Below, in pieces: positions 16,661 through 26,167 of a stretch of 64,000 nt of DNA. The stretch spans positions 1,204,967 to 1,268,966 of the forward strand of contig NZ_QCZD01000001.1 of assembly GCF_003075045.1 (NCBI RefSeq). The letters run 5' to 3'. This DNA is from Maribacter litoralis. Its GTDB lineage: Bacteria > Bacteroidota > Bacteroidia > Flavobacteriales > Flavobacteriaceae. The notes beneath the pieces were generated by a model. That model had not been told where the DNA came from. It made no database searches and was given only the letters and a program-made list of their open reading frames with translations. Within the stretch, counting starts at the first letter, position 1, and every line of letters starts with the position of its first letter. A program made the translations under genes and the position numbers.

Positions 16661-19102
16661 ATGAAAGTTCTAAAATTTGGTGGTTCATCTGTAGCCAAAC
16701 CTGAAAATATAATTAAAATTAAAAATATAATCTCAAAGTACAACGACCCTATTATATTGGTTGTTTCTGCTTTTGGAGGAGTAACGGATTTATTGTTACA
16801 AGCCGGTGCTTTGGCATCTGCACAAGATAAAAAGTATAAAGAAATACTTAATACTTTAGAAGAAAGGCACTTATCTGCCGTAAAAGAATTAATTCCCGTA
16901 ACCACTCAAAGTAAAGTACTTAGCAAAGTAAAAAGTGAATTCAACGTACTTGAAACCTTACTAGAAGGTGCTTTTTTTATTGGTGAAATAACACCAAAAT
17001 TATCTGACAAAATTGTTAGCTACGGTGAGTTACTATCTTCATATATTATAAGCGAGTATTTAATCAACGAACAGCTAAATGCCTCTTTTAAAGACAGTAG
17101 AGAACTTATAATTACGCATAAACTAAACGGCAAGAATGTGGTCAACTTTAAAGTAACCAATGCCAATTGTGCCGATTATTTTAATTCTTCAACAAAACAA
17201 ATTACTGTTTGCCCTGGTTTTATTGCAACATCAGAAGATGGGGTTTCAACGACTTTAGGTAGAGGTGGATCAGATTTTACCGCTGCAATTTATGCTGCAG
17301 CTGTTGATGCAGATATATTAGAAATCTGGACAGATGTGAGCGGTATGTATACTGCCAACCCAAAAATGGTAAAACAAGCGAAGGCCATTCCACATATTTC
17401 CTATGAGGAAGCAATGGAATTATCGCATTTCGGAGCTAAAGTACTTTATCCACCGACTATTCAACCTGTTCTCGCCAAAGGAATATCCATAGTAATTAAA
17501 AACACTTTTAGCCCTGAAAAAGATGGTACTTTAATAACCAAGTCTAAAAACGAAAAAGGTAAAACGGTTCGTGGCATTAGCCATATTGGCAATATTGCGC
17601 TTTTATCGCTAGAAGGTCCGGGTATGGTTGGTATACCAGGAATTTCCAAACGCTTTTTTGAAGTACTTTCTCAAGCAGATATTAGTGTTGTTTTAATTAC
17701 CCAAGCTTCTTCTGAGCATTCTATATGTGTTGGTATTTCTGCCGATGATGTAGAAAAAGCTATAAGTATCGTTAATGAAGCTTTTGAATACGAAATTGAA
17801 AGAGGTCGTATTAAAACAGTTATTCCTGAAAAAGATTTAGCCATTGTTGCCTTGGTTGGCGATAATATGAAAAGCCACCAAGGTCTAAGTGGTAAAATGT
17901 TCAGTACTCTTGGCAAAAACAATGTAAATATTAGGGTTATTGCTCAAGGTGCTTCAGAACGTAACATTTCATGCATAATTGACGAAAAAGATGTAAAAAA
18001 AGCTTTGAACGCCTTGCACGAAGAATTCTTCGAAGAGAATATTAAGCAACTGAACCTTTTTGTAATGGGTGTGGGTAATGTTGGTGCTAAATTTTTAGAG
18101 CAAATTAGAGAGCAACGTAAATTCTTAAAAGAAAATCTAAAGTTGAACATTAGGGTAATAGGAATGTCTAACTCTAGAACAATGCTCTTTGATGAAAAAG
18201 GAATCGACTTAAACGATTGGTCGACTAAACTTACCAATGGCGAAAAAGCTGATAAAGTCAAATTTTTGGAGTTAGTGAATAGCCTAAACTACAGAAACAG
18301 CATTTTTGTAGACAATACGGCAAGTGAAGAAGTTTCTAAAACGTACAGTGAATATTTAGGCAATAGCATATCTGTAGTAACCTGTAATAAAATTGCATGT
18401 TCATCAGAATTTGAAAACTATTCGCATTTAAAATCTTTAGCGAGAACTTATAACGCACCCTTCTTATTTGAAACCAATGTTGGTGCAGGGTTACCTATTA
18501 TTGACACATTAAAACACTTAATTGCATCGGGTGATAAAATTTTGAAAATTCAAGCTGTTTTATCCGGTAGTTTAAACTTTGTTTTCAATAACTTCAATGA
18601 CCAAACTACTTTTCATGATGTGGTGAAACAGGCTCAGGAAGAGGGTTATACAGAACCTGATCCAAAAATTGATTTAAGTGGTGTTGATGTTATGCGTAAA
18701 ATTTTAATCTTAGCACGCGAGAGCGGAAATCAGTTGGAAATCAGTGACATTACCAACAACCCGTTCTTACCTGAAGAAAGCTTGAACACTGATAACAATG
18801 ATGATTTCTTTGCTTCTTTAGTTAAACATGAACCTCATTTTCAATCCTTATACGCAAGTGCTAAAAATGCAGATAGCAAACTAAAGTATGTTGCTCAATT
18901 TGACAACGGAAAAGCTAGTGTAGGGATACAGGAAATACCAAAAGGTCATGATTTCTACAATCTGGAAGGTAGCGATAATATTGTACTTTTCTTTACGGAA
19001 AGATATCCTAACCAACCCATGATTATTAAAGGTGCAGGTGCAGGTGCTGCGGTTACAGCCTCTGGAATTTTCGCAGATATTATCCGAATTGGTAATTTCT
19101 AA
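16661..19102 (+). CDS. thrA: Bifunctional aspartate kinase / homoserine dehydrogenase
   Basis: 813 residues. The N-terminal aspartokinase (KFGGSSVA at 4-11, GRGGSDFTAA, and EIWTDVSGMYTANP) is followed by paired ACT domains (about 310-460) for amino-acid feedback. The homoserine dehydrogenase begins near 467, with NAD(P)-binding GVGNVGAKF about 470 and the ETNVGAGLPII and GSLNFVFN catalytic stretches. It catalyses the first and third steps from aspartate to threonine. First gene of thrABC, behind a leader ORF. Length matches E. coli ThrA (820). Confidence 0.96.
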   Translation: MKVLKFGGSSVAKPENIIKIKNIISKYNDPIILVVSAFGGVTDLLLQAGALASAQDKKYKEILNTLEERHLSAVKELIPVTTQSKVLSKVKSEFNVLETLLEGAFFIGEITPKLSDKIVSYGELLSSYIISEYLINEQLNASFKDSRELIITHKLNGKNVVNFKVTNANCADYFNSSTKQITVCPGFIATSEDGVSTTLGRGGSDFTAAIYAAAVDADILEIWTDVSGMYTANPKMVKQAKAIPHISYEEAMELSHFGAKVLYPPTIQPVLAKGISIVIKNTFSPEKDGTLITKSKNEKGKTVRGISHIGNIALLSLEGPGMVGIPGISKRFFEVLSQADISVVLITQASSEHSICVGISADDVEKAISIVNEAFEYEIERGRIKTVIPEKDLAIVALVGDNMKSHQGLSGKMFSTLGKNNVNIRVIAQGASERNISCIIDEKDVKKALNALHEEFFEENIKQLNLFVMGVGNVGAKFLEQIREQRKFLKENLKLNIRVIGMSNSRTMLFDEKGIDLNDWSTKLTNGEKADKVKFLELVNSLNYRNSIFVDNTASEEVSKTYSEYLGNSISVVTCNKIACSSEFENYSHLKSLARTYNAPFLFETNVGAGLPIIDTLKHLIASGDKILKIQAVLSGSLNFVFNNFNDQTTFHDVVKQAQEEGYTEPDPKIDLSGVDVMRKILILARESGNQLEISDITNNPFLPEESLNTDNNDDFFASLVKHEPHFQSLYASAKNADSKLKYVAQFDNGKASVGIQEIPKGHDFYNLEGSDNIVLFFTERYPNQPMIIKGAGAGAAVTASGIFADIIRIGNF

Positions 19103-19125
19103 ATTTCATAACAACGGTGTCAATT

Positions 19126-20052
19126 ATGAATAAAAATGAAATTAAAGTCTTTTGTCCTGCTACGGTTGCCAATGTATCGTGCGGATTTGATGTTCTTGGC
19201 GTTGCCCTAGACTCGGTGGGTGATGAAATGGTGGTTAGAAAAGTAACGCAAAAAGGCATTAAAATAACAAAACTTACCGGACAAGATTTACCAAAAGAGA
19301 CATTGAACAATGTAGCCGGTGTTGCCGGTAATGCTTTTTTATTGGCTTCTGATTATGATGGCGGATTTGAGATAGAAATCGATAAAAAAATAAAGCCTGG
19401 CAGCGGTATTGGTAGCAGTGCCGCAAGTTCTGCAGGTGCCGTATGGGCAATGAACCATTTATTGGGCAACCCGTTCAGTAAAACCGAGTTGGTTAAATTT
19501 GCTATGGAAGGTGAACGCTTGGCTAGTGATGTAGCACATGCGGATAATGTAGCTCCTGCCCTATTTGGCGGTTTTACCTTGGTTAGAAGCTATAATCCGT
19601 TAGACGTTATAGATATTCCCGCTCCAAGCGAATTATACGTTACGATAATTCACCCACAGATAGAAATTAAAACTTCGGATTCCAGAAAGGTTTTAAAGAC
19701 CACCATATCGATGGAAACAGGTATTAAGCAATGGGGAAATGTTGGCGGATTAATAGCGGGATTATTCAAAAAAGACTATGATTTAATTGGTCGTTCATTA
19801 GAAGATCATATTGTAGAACCTATACGTTCTATCTTAATTCCCGGTTTTGATGAAGTTAAAAAAGTTTCTTTAGAAGCCGGTGCTTTAGGTTCTGGCATAT
19901 CTGGATCAGGACCTTCAATTTTTGCATTTAGCAAAGGAGAAGAAACTGCCGTAAAGGTAGGTGAAGCCATGAAAACGGTGTACGACAAAATTGGCATCGA
20001 TTATGAAATTCATGTCTCTAAAATAAATATGAAAGGCGTTAAGCTTTTATAA
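19126..20052 (+). CDS. thrB: Homoserine kinase
   Basis: A 308-residue GHMP kinase starting at the ATG at 19126; a GTG at 19117 is possible but adds only three residues. The ATP-binding GHMP motif PGSGIGSSAASSAGA starts near residue 91, and the C-terminal glycine loop reads GSGISGSGPSIFAF. It phosphorylates homoserine for threonine synthase. It lies 23 bases after thrA. Confidence 0.95.
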   Translation: MNKNEIKVFCPATVANVSCGFDVLGVALDSVGDEMVVRKVTQKGIKITKLTGQDLPKETLNNVAGVAGNAFLLASDYDGGFEIEIDKKIKPGSGIGSSAASSAGAVWAMNHLLGNPFSKTELVKFAMEGERLASDVAHADNVAPALFGGFTLVRSYNPLDVIDIPAPSELYVTIIHPQIEIKTSDSRKVLKTTISMETGIKQWGNVGGLIAGLFKKDYDLIGRSLEDHIVEPIRSILIPGFDEVKKVSLEAGALGSGISGSGPSIFAFSKGEETAVKVGEAMKTVYDKIGIDYEIHVSKINMKGVKLL

Positions 20053-20091
20053 GTTAAAACACCTTGATATTAACAGTTAAAAAATTACATC

Positions 20092-21387
20092 TTGAAATTC
20101 TATAGTTTAAACAATACAGCTCCACAAGTTTCCTTTGACACTGCCGTTGTAAATGGTATTGCCCCAGACAAAGGCTTATATTTTCCAGAAAAAATTTCTC
20201 CGCTACCTAGTTCTTTTTTCGAAAAAATCGAAAACCTTTCTAATGAAGAAATTGCATTTACCGCAATTCGTCAATTCGTAACAGAGGTTGTACCTGATGA
20301 TATATTGAAAGACATTTTAAAGGAAGTTCTAGACTTTGATTTTCCGGTAGTCGATATTACTGAAAACATTGGTACTTTAGAGCTATTTCACGGTCCTACG
20401 ATGGCTTTTAAAGATGTTGGTGCTCGCTTTATGGCGCAGTGCCTAGGTTATTTTTCTAGAGCTACAAAAAATGAGGTCACAGTTCTTGTGGCAACCTCCG
20501 GTGATACTGGTGGTGCTGTAGCCAATGGTTTTTTAGGAGTAGAAGGCGTAAATGTCGTTATACTCTATCCTAGCGGTAAAGTAAGTGATATTCAAGAAAG
20601 GCAATTAACTACTTTAGGCAAAAATATTACAGCTCTAGAAGTTGACGGCATGTTCGACGATTGCCAAGCTATGGTTAAAAATGCATTCTTGGATAAGGAA
20701 CTACTTGACAATATGAAATTAACATCTGCCAACTCCATTAACGTGGCTCGCTGGTTACCACAATTGTTCTATTTCCTTTTTGCCTACAAACAAGCGAAAT
20801 CAAAAGGAAAAGAGATAGTTTTTTCTGTGCCATCTGGTAATTTCGGTAATATTTGTGCAGGTTTAATGGCGCAACGTTTGGGTATGCCCGTAAAACACTT
20901 TGTAGCATCTACAAATGTAAATGACACCGTGCCACAATTTATGCAAACAAAAAAGTACAACCCCAAGTCATCTACAGCTACAATTTCTAATGCCATGGAT
21001 GTTGGCGATCCTAGTAATTTTATTAGAATCAGACATTTGTTTCAAGACAATTTTGATGCTTTAAAAGAAAATTTATCATCTTATCCTTTTACAGATGACG
21101 AAACCAAAAAAGCCTTAAAGGAAATCCATAATATCAACGGATATATCGCAGACCCTCATGGCGCAGTGGGTTATTTAGGACTTAAAAAATATCAAGAACA
21201 ACATCCTGATACTTACGGTATATTCTTGGAAACTGCACACCCTGTTAAGTTCTTGGATATCGTTGAAGAAACCCTTGATGAAAAATTAGAAATTCCCGCT
21301 CAGATAGAAAAGGTAATGGGTAAAACAAAGTCGTCTATTAAAATCTCAACATATGATGATCTAAAAAAATATCTTTTAAACTCCTAG
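20092..21387 (+). CDS. thrC: Threonine synthase
   Basis: 431 residues, starting at TTG (20092), which matches the conserved start MKFYSLNN of this family; no in-frame ATG is close by. A PLP enzyme that turns O-phosphohomoserine into threonine. The PLP lysine is K107 in TMAFKDVGARF; the phosphate-binding loop is SGNFGNICAG, and TSGDTGGAV is also present. Long enough for the class 1 (bacterial/yeast) group. It ends the thrABC run, 39 bases after thrB. Confidence 0.94.
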   Translation: MKFYSLNNTAPQVSFDTAVVNGIAPDKGLYFPEKISPLPSSFFEKIENLSNEEIAFTAIRQFVTEVVPDDILKDILKEVLDFDFPVVDITENIGTLELFHGPTMAFKDVGARFMAQCLGYFSRATKNEVTVLVATSGDTGGAVANGFLGVEGVNVVILYPSGKVSDIQERQLTTLGKNITALEVDGMFDDCQAMVKNAFLDKELLDNMKLTSANSINVARWLPQLFYFLFAYKQAKSKGKEIVFSVPSGNFGNICAGLMAQRLGMPVKHFVASTNVNDTVPQFMQTKKYNPKSSTATISNAMDVGDPSNFIRIRHLFQDNFDALKENLSSYPFTDDETKKALKEIHNINGYIADPHGAVGYLGLKKYQEQHPDTYGIFLETAHPVKFLDIVEETLDEKLEIPAQIEKVMGKTKSSIKISTYDDLKKYLLNS

Positions 21388-21432
21388 TTAGTTTTAGTTT
21401 ATAATATTTTCTCAATTCAAGGTTAAGCCACA

Positions 21433-21461
21433 TTTGCTTCTATTTATTTTCGATAAATTTG
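21433..21461 (+). promoter_or_regulatory. Putative gcvT promoter
   Basis: TTTG at 21433-21436 and TAAATTTG at 21454-21461 fit the Bacteroidota elements, though the spacer is 17 rather than 19. The gcvT ATG follows 22 bases later. Confidence 0.5.
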
Positions 21462-21483
21462 TATCGCCAATAAAATAAATAAA

Positions 21484-22572
21484 ATGAAAAATACTGCGCT
21501 TACTACAACACATGAATCTCTAGGTGCCAAAATGGTTCCTTTTGCCGGTTATAACATGCCTGTTTCTTACGAAGGTGTCAATGCCGAGCATGAAACCGTA
21601 CGTAATGGTGTTGGGGTTTTTGACGTATCACACATGGGCGAGTTTTTAATCTCAGGTCCGAATGCTTTAAACCTTATACAAAAAGTAACATCGAACGACG
21701 CCTCAAAATTAACTATTGGCAGAGCTCAATACAGCTGTTTACCCAACGAAAATGGTGGTATAGTTGATGACCTTATTGTATATAAGATAAAAGAAGAGCA
21801 ATACTTATTGGTAGTAAACGCCTCTAACATTGAGAAAGATTGGAATCATATCTCATCATACAACACAGATTTTAATGCAGATATGCGAAATATATCTGAA
21901 GGATATTCTCTTTTAGCCATACAAGGGCCAAAAGCGGTAGAAGCTATGCAGTCACTGACTTCTGTGAATCTTGCCGAAATTAAGTTCTATCAATTTGAAG
22001 TTGCAGATTTTGCCGGTATAGAAAACGTTATTATTTCCGCAACCGGATATACCGGTTCTGGGGGATTTGAAATTTATTGCAAAAATGAAGAGGTAAAGCA
22101 AATTTGGGACAAGGTCTTCGAAGCAGGTGCTGATTTTGGCATTAAGCCAATAGGTTTGGCGGCAAGAGACACTTTAAGACTAGAAATGGGCTATTGTCTT
22201 TATGGAAACGATATTAATGATTCGACCTCTCCTATCGAAGCCGGACTTGGTTGGATTACAAAATTCACAAAGGATTTTGTCAACTCAGAAGCTTTACAAA
22301 AAGAAAAGCAGCATGGACCTGAACGTAAATTAGTAGCTTTTGAATTAGATGAACGTGGCATACCTAGACAAGGTTATGATATTGTAGATGGTAACGGTAA
22401 AACTATTGGTGAAGTGACCTCTGGTACAATGTCCCCATCAATGGGAACGGGAATTGGTCTTGGATACGTACCTACTATTTTTACAGATATAGGTAGCAAA
22501 ATCAATATTCAGATCAGAAAAAAAGCTATTCCTGCAACTATAGTTAAATTACCTTTTTACAAAAGTAAATGA
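21484..22572 (+). CDS. gcvT: Aminomethyltransferase, glycine cleavage system T protein
   Basis: 362 residues, usual length. It takes the aminomethyl group from the H protein and passes the carbon to tetrahydrofolate, releasing ammonia. The N-terminal half carries [11 protein letters not shown] and [11 protein letters not shown] with the folate-site acidic residue. Later come [12 protein letters not shown] and [14 protein letters not shown], and the C-terminal barrel has [11 protein letters not shown]. gcvH and gcvP are not in the window. The stop overlaps the glsA start by four bases (ATGA). Confidence 0.95.
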   Translation: MKNTALTTTHESLGAKMVPFAGYNMPVSYEGVNAEHETVRNGVGVFDVSHMGEFLISGPNALNLIQKVTSNDASKLTIGRAQYSCLPNENGGIVDDLIVYKIKEEQYLLVVNASNIEKDWNHISSYNTDFNADMRNISEGYSLLAIQGPKAVEAMQSLTSVNLAEIKFYQFEVADFAGIENVIISATGYTGSGGFEIYCKNEEVKQIWDKVFEAGADFGIKPIGLAARDTLRLEMGYCLYGNDINDSTSPIEAGLGWITKFTKDFVNSEALQKEKQHGPERKLVAFELDERGIPRQGYDIVDGNGKTIGEVTSGTMSPSMGTGIGLGYVPTIFTDIGSKINIQIRKKAIPATIVKLPFYKSK

Positions 22573-23483
22573 TAGACTTTCAAAGCGTTTTAAATGCTAT
22601 AAATGATGATGCTTCCAACGTAAAGGAAAGAGGTGAAATTGCAGACTATATCCCGCAATTGGCAAAGGTAGATGTAAAACATTTTGGCATCCATCTCATT
22701 GACAGCCAACAGAACAACTTTTCAGCTGGGGATTCTCATGAACTTTTTTCAATTCAGAGTATTTCTAAAGTATTAACGTTATCATTGGCTTTGAACCTTA
22801 TTGGTGAGGATGTATGGAAACGAGTAGATGTCGAGCCCTCTGGTGATCCATTTAATCACCTTTCTTTATTAGAGCTAGAAAATGGTATTCCCAGAAACCC
22901 TTTAATAAACCCTGGAGCTATTGTTATTGCTGATATTTTGGTATCTCAACTAGAGCATCCTAAAGATGATTTTTTGACATTTGTTCGTAATATAGCAAAT
23001 GATGACAGCATCACTTATGATGAATCTGTAGCCATTTCTGAAAAAGAAGCAGGATTCAGAAATTTTGCGGCTGCCAATCTATTAAAATCATATGATAATT
23101 TGAATAATGATGTAGAAGTTGTTCTAGATTTTTATTTCCATCAGTGTTCACTTTCCATGAGCTGCGAACAATTAACACATGTTTTCTACATGTTCATGAA
23201 TCATGGTAAATGTAGAAGGAACAAAGCATATTTAACCTTATCACAGGTTAAGCGTATTAATGCTATAATGCTTACATGCGGTTTTTATGACGAAGCAGGT
23301 GAATTTGCATTTGAAGTCGGACTACCCGGCAAAAGTGGCGTTGGTGGTGGAATTGTAGCATTATTGCCAAATAAATTTTGTGTAGCCACATGGTCTCCTG
23401 GACTTAACCCAAAAGGAAACTCAAAAATAGGTATGCTTGCCTTGGAAAAATTGACTACAGAAACAGAACTTTCCATTTTTTGA
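22569..23483 (+). CDS. glsA: Glutaminase A
   Basis: 304 residues. A serine-dependent glutaminase with a beta-lactamase-like fold that hydrolyses glutamine to glutamate and ammonia. The Ser-x-x-Lys pair is S64-K67 in [26 protein letters not shown] and [12 protein letters not shown] are family blocks. It overlaps gcvT by four bases and the next gene by four, so translation is probably coupled. Sharing a transcript with gcvT, another ammonia-releasing enzyme, is noteworthy but unexplained. Confidence 0.93.
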   Translation: MIDFQSVLNAINDDASNVKERGEIADYIPQLAKVDVKHFGIHLIDSQQNNFSAGDSHELFSIQSISKVLTLSLALNLIGEDVWKRVDVEPSGDPFNHLSLLELENGIPRNPLINPGAIVIADILVSQLEHPKDDFLTFVRNIANDDSITYDESVAISEKEAGFRNFAAANLLKSYDNLNNDVEVVLDFYFHQCSLSMSCEQLTHVFYMFMNHGKCRRNKAYLTLSQVKRINAIMLTCGFYDEAGEFAFEVGLPGKSGVGGGIVALLPNKFCVATWSPGLNPKGNSKIGMLALEKLTTETELSIF

Positions 23484-24307
23484 AAATAGACACAAAAAAA
23501 ATACTGATTCTTGGCGGAAGCGGCTTTATAGGTAACGCGATTTACAAAGAGCTTTGTAATTATTTTGATACCTATGGCACCTACTGCCATGCTGCCAATT
23601 CATTCTCATCCAACAAACAATTTGTTCACTATAATATTGAAGAAGACGATATTGTAGAAATTTTAGAAGAGATAAAACCTCAAATTATAATTTCGGCCTT
23701 AAGAGGAAATTTTGCTGCCTTGGTTATAGCCCATGACCATTTAACCAAATATGTAGCACAAGAAAAATGCAAGTTTTATTTTATTTCATCTGCCAATGTT
23801 TTTGATGCGTATAGCAAATACCCCTCTTACGAAATGGACAAAACCTTATCTGAGAGTGTTTATGGTAGATTAAAAATAAAGATTGAAAATATGCTGTTAC
23901 GTTTACCCAAAGAAAAAATGGCAATATTACGCGTGCCCATGGTATTTGGTAACGGGTCACCAAGAATTAAGGCCATGAAAAAATCCATCATTGAAAATGA
24001 GCCTGTAGAAGTTTTTCCTAATTTGATATTAAATGTTACGAATGATGATAAGCTTACCCAGCAAATTCATTATCTTATTAATAGAAACAAATCGGGTATT
24101 TATCATTTAGGAAGTAACGACTTAACACACCATGAAGATTTTATTAAAGAAATATTAGAACGAGTAGGTAATTTTAACCCTATAATAAAAAGAGTGTATA
24201 CCACCAATGAAGACAGGTATTTAGCTGTGTTGCCCAAAACCAATAAATTACCCAAAAATTTACAATTTACTTTTCAAGATATTATTGACCATCATGTTTT
24301 AAATTAA
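23480..24307 (+). CDS. NAD(P)-dependent epimerase/reductase-like protein (extended SDR, RmlD-like)
   Basis: 275 residues, starting at a TTG that overlaps the glsA stop (TTGA). The Rossmann loop GGSGFIG lies at 12-18. The SDR catalytic pair YxxxK is present as Y128...K132 in VYGRLKIKIE, with FISSANVFD before it. Fold resembles RmlD/dTDP-4-dehydrorhamnose reductase, but no sugar-nucleotide genes are near, so the substrate is unknown. The gene sits between glsA and phhB with only seven bases to the latter. Confidence 0.8.
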   Translation: MKIDTKKILILGGSGFIGNAIYKELCNYFDTYGTYCHAANSFSSNKQFVHYNIEEDDIVEILEEIKPQIIISALRGNFAALVIAHDHLTKYVAQEKCKFYFISSANVFDAYSKYPSYEMDKTLSESVYGRLKIKIENMLLRLPKEKMAILRVPMVFGNGSPRIKAMKKSIIENEPVEVFPNLILNVTNDDKLTQQIHYLINRNKSGIYHLGSNDLTHHEDFIKEILERVGNFNPIIKRVYTTNEDRYLAVLPKTNKLPKNLQFTFQDIIDHHVLN

Positions 24308-24314
24308 AACAATT

Positions 24315-24614
24315 ATGAAAGAAATGGAAAAATTTACGGACCAACAAATTGCTGACTATTTAGGTCAACTGGACGGATGGGAGTATGTAGACGGAGCAAT
24401 AGAAACCACATTTGAATTTAAAAATTTTAAAGAGGCTTTCTCGGTAATGACACGTATTGCTTTTGAATGCGAAGCTCAAGGTCACCACCCAGATTGGAGC
24501 AATGTTTACAATACTTTGAATATTCGATTAAACACTCATGATGCCAATGGTGTTACCGAAAAAGATTTTGTTTTGGCTAGAACAATAGAAGATATTATAG
24601 AAAGTGAATTTTAA
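24315..24614 (+). CDS. phhB: 4a-hydroxytetrahydrobiopterin dehydratase
   Basis: 99 residues, the full length of pterin-4a-carbinolamine dehydratases. The signature EAQGHHPDWSNVYN supplies the active-site histidines, and LNTHDANGVTEKD completes the fold. It recycles the pterin cofactor after phenylalanine hydroxylation. The hydroxylase gene is not in the window. Last of the gcvT-glsA-epimerase-phhB string; a start four codons later is also possible. Confidence 0.93.
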   Translation: MKEMEKFTDQQIADYLGQLDGWEYVDGAIETTFEFKNFKEAFSVMTRIAFECEAQGHHPDWSNVYNTLNIRLNTHDANGVTEKDFVLARTIEDIIESEF

Positions 24615-24663
24615 GAACCAATACTAATAGTTAAAAATGGTAGTCACGAAATTTATGTAATGA

Positions 24664-24694
24664 TTTCTGAACTTTGACCGTTTTTGTACATTTG
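24664..24694 (+). promoter_or_regulatory. Putative yebC promoter
   Basis: TTTC at 24664-24667, a 19-bp spacer, and TACATTTG at 24687-24694, an exact -7 match. The ATG follows 16 bases later. Confidence 0.5.
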
Positions 24695-24710
24695 TTTAAA
24701 ATAATTTACC

Positions 24711-25421
24711 ATGGGAAGAGCTTTTGAATTTAGAAAAGCACGTAAAATGAAAAGATGGTCTGCAATGTCCAAAGCCTTTACTCGTATCGGCAAAGATATT
24801 GTGATGGCTGTAAAAGAAGGCGGTCCGGATCCAGATTCTAATTCAAGATTAAGAGCCGTTATACAAAATGCCAAGTCGGTCAACATGCCAAAAGACAATG
24901 TTGAACGTGCTATAAAAAGGGCAAGCGATAAAAGTCTTGGTGATTACAAAGAAGTATTATTTGAAGGATATGCACCTCACGGAATTGCTGTTTTAGTAGA
25001 AACTGCTACGGATAATAACACACGTACGGTTGCCAATGTTAGAAGTTATTTTAATAAATGTAATGGTAACCTAGGTACTTCAGGCTCTGTGGAGTTTATG
25101 TTTGACCATACCTGTAATTTTAGAATACCTGCAGATGGTATTGACCCAGAAGAACTAGAATTAGAATTGATTGATTTTGGTGCCGAAGAAGTTTTTGTAG
25201 ACGACGATGGAATTCTAATATACGGACCTTTCGAGAGCTTTGGAGCTTTACAAAAAGAATTGGAAAACCGTGATATAGAAATTTTATCATCAGGATTTGA
25301 ACGAATACCTCAAGTCACAAAAAAGCTAAACGAAGAAGAAGCCGCAGATGTTGAAAAACTTCTAGAGAAATTAGAAGAGGATGATGATGTACAGAATGTA
25401 TATCATTCTATGGAGGAATAA
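24711..25421 (+). CDS. yebC: YebC/PmpR-family protein (TACO1 family)
   Basis: 236 residues, standard length. Begins MGRAFEFRKARKMKRW, with GGPDPDSNSRLRAVIQNAK and the acidic middle domain GTSGSVEFMFDHTCNF typical of the family. Members were described as DNA-binding regulators; more recent work on the wider family points to relieving ribosome stalling at proline runs. Which applies here cannot be told. Monocistronic, with its own promoter and terminator. Confidence 0.93.
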   Translation: MGRAFEFRKARKMKRWSAMSKAFTRIGKDIVMAVKEGGPDPDSNSRLRAVIQNAKSVNMPKDNVERAIKRASDKSLGDYKEVLFEGYAPHGIAVLVETATDNNTRTVANVRSYFNKCNGNLGTSGSVEFMFDHTCNFRIPADGIDPEELELELIDFGAEEVFVDDDGILIYGPFESFGALQKELENRDIEILSSGFERIPQVTKKLNEEEAADVEKLLEKLEEDDDVQNVYHSMEE

Positions 25422-25442
25422 AATTTTTCAATTTGATATATA

Positions 25443-25473
25443 AAAAAAGGAGACCATTTTGGTCTCCTTTTTT
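25443..25473 (+). terminator. Rho-independent terminator of yebC
   Basis: A 14-bp perfect stem, AAAAAAGGAGACCA / TGGTCTCCTTTTTT, with a 3-base loop and a trailing T-run, about 20 bases after the yebC stop. Confidence 0.92.
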
Positions 25474-25566
25474 GTTTTCGCATACTAATTAATTATGCTA
25501 TTGTCGTTTTAGCTCTATTTTTTTCCTGAAATAAACTCCTTTTGCACCTAACCAATAAATACAAGT

Positions 25567-26097
25567 TTAAGCATGCTTCCCCTCCACCCCATCAAAATAG
25601 GCATGATATTGTTTAAAATCAGCTTCTTTATCATCTGTAGGAGTCATTGGACCAGAAAGTTTTATTTCTTTTTTCCCATAATCAAAAGCTACTAAAATGA
25701 TGGGCACGTTGGCAGTTTTGGCAATATAGTAGAAACCGGTTTTCCACTTTGCTACTTTTTTGCGTGTACCTTCTGGGGACAATGCTAATCTGAATTTTTT
25801 TCGTTCACTGAATATGGTTGCTGTAGCTTTTACCGTATCGCTATTTCTTGTTCTATCTATGGGAGCACCACCTGTCCACCTAAAAAACCAACCAAAAGGA
25901 GCTTTAAACAAGCTTTTCTTACCAACATAGTTTATTTCTTCTTGCCAAACGGCTCGTATTAACAACCCTAAAAGAAAATCCCACCAACTGGTATGCGGTA
26001 CCACTATAGCTACAAACTTATCTAAATGTGATGGAAATGCTCCGTTTAGCTTCCATCCCAATAAATTAAAATAAATAAACTTTGCTATTTGCTGCAT
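25567..26097 (-). CDS. Lysophospholipid-type acyltransferase (PlsC-like)
   Basis: 176 residues. The HX4D acyltransferase motif is H35-TSWW-D40, and the second block reads LSPEGTRKK around 107-115 (EGTR motif). The protein is shorter than classical PlsC (about 240) and lacks an N-terminal membrane helix beyond a weak hydrophobic start. It probably transfers an acyl chain onto a lysophospholipid or related glycerolipid at the membrane. It stands between convergent yebC and the kdnB operon, on the same strand as the latter with a 70-base gap that holds a TTTGCC/GGCAAA hairpin (26114-26130). Confidence 0.83.
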   Translation of the reverse strand: MQQIAKFIYFNLLGWKLNGAFPSHLDKFVAIVVPHTSWWDFLLGLLIRAVWQEEINYVGKKSLFKAPFGWFFRWTGGAPIDRTRNSDTVKATATIFSERKKFRLALSPEGTRKKVAKWKTGFYYIAKTANVPIILVAFDYGKKEIKLSGPMTPTDDKEADFKQYHAYFDGVEGKHA

Positions 26098-26167
26098 ACG
26101 ATAAGGGTATTGATTTGCCTTACCGGCAAACCTTCTTTTTATGAATAAAAGGTAAAATTATGTTCGA

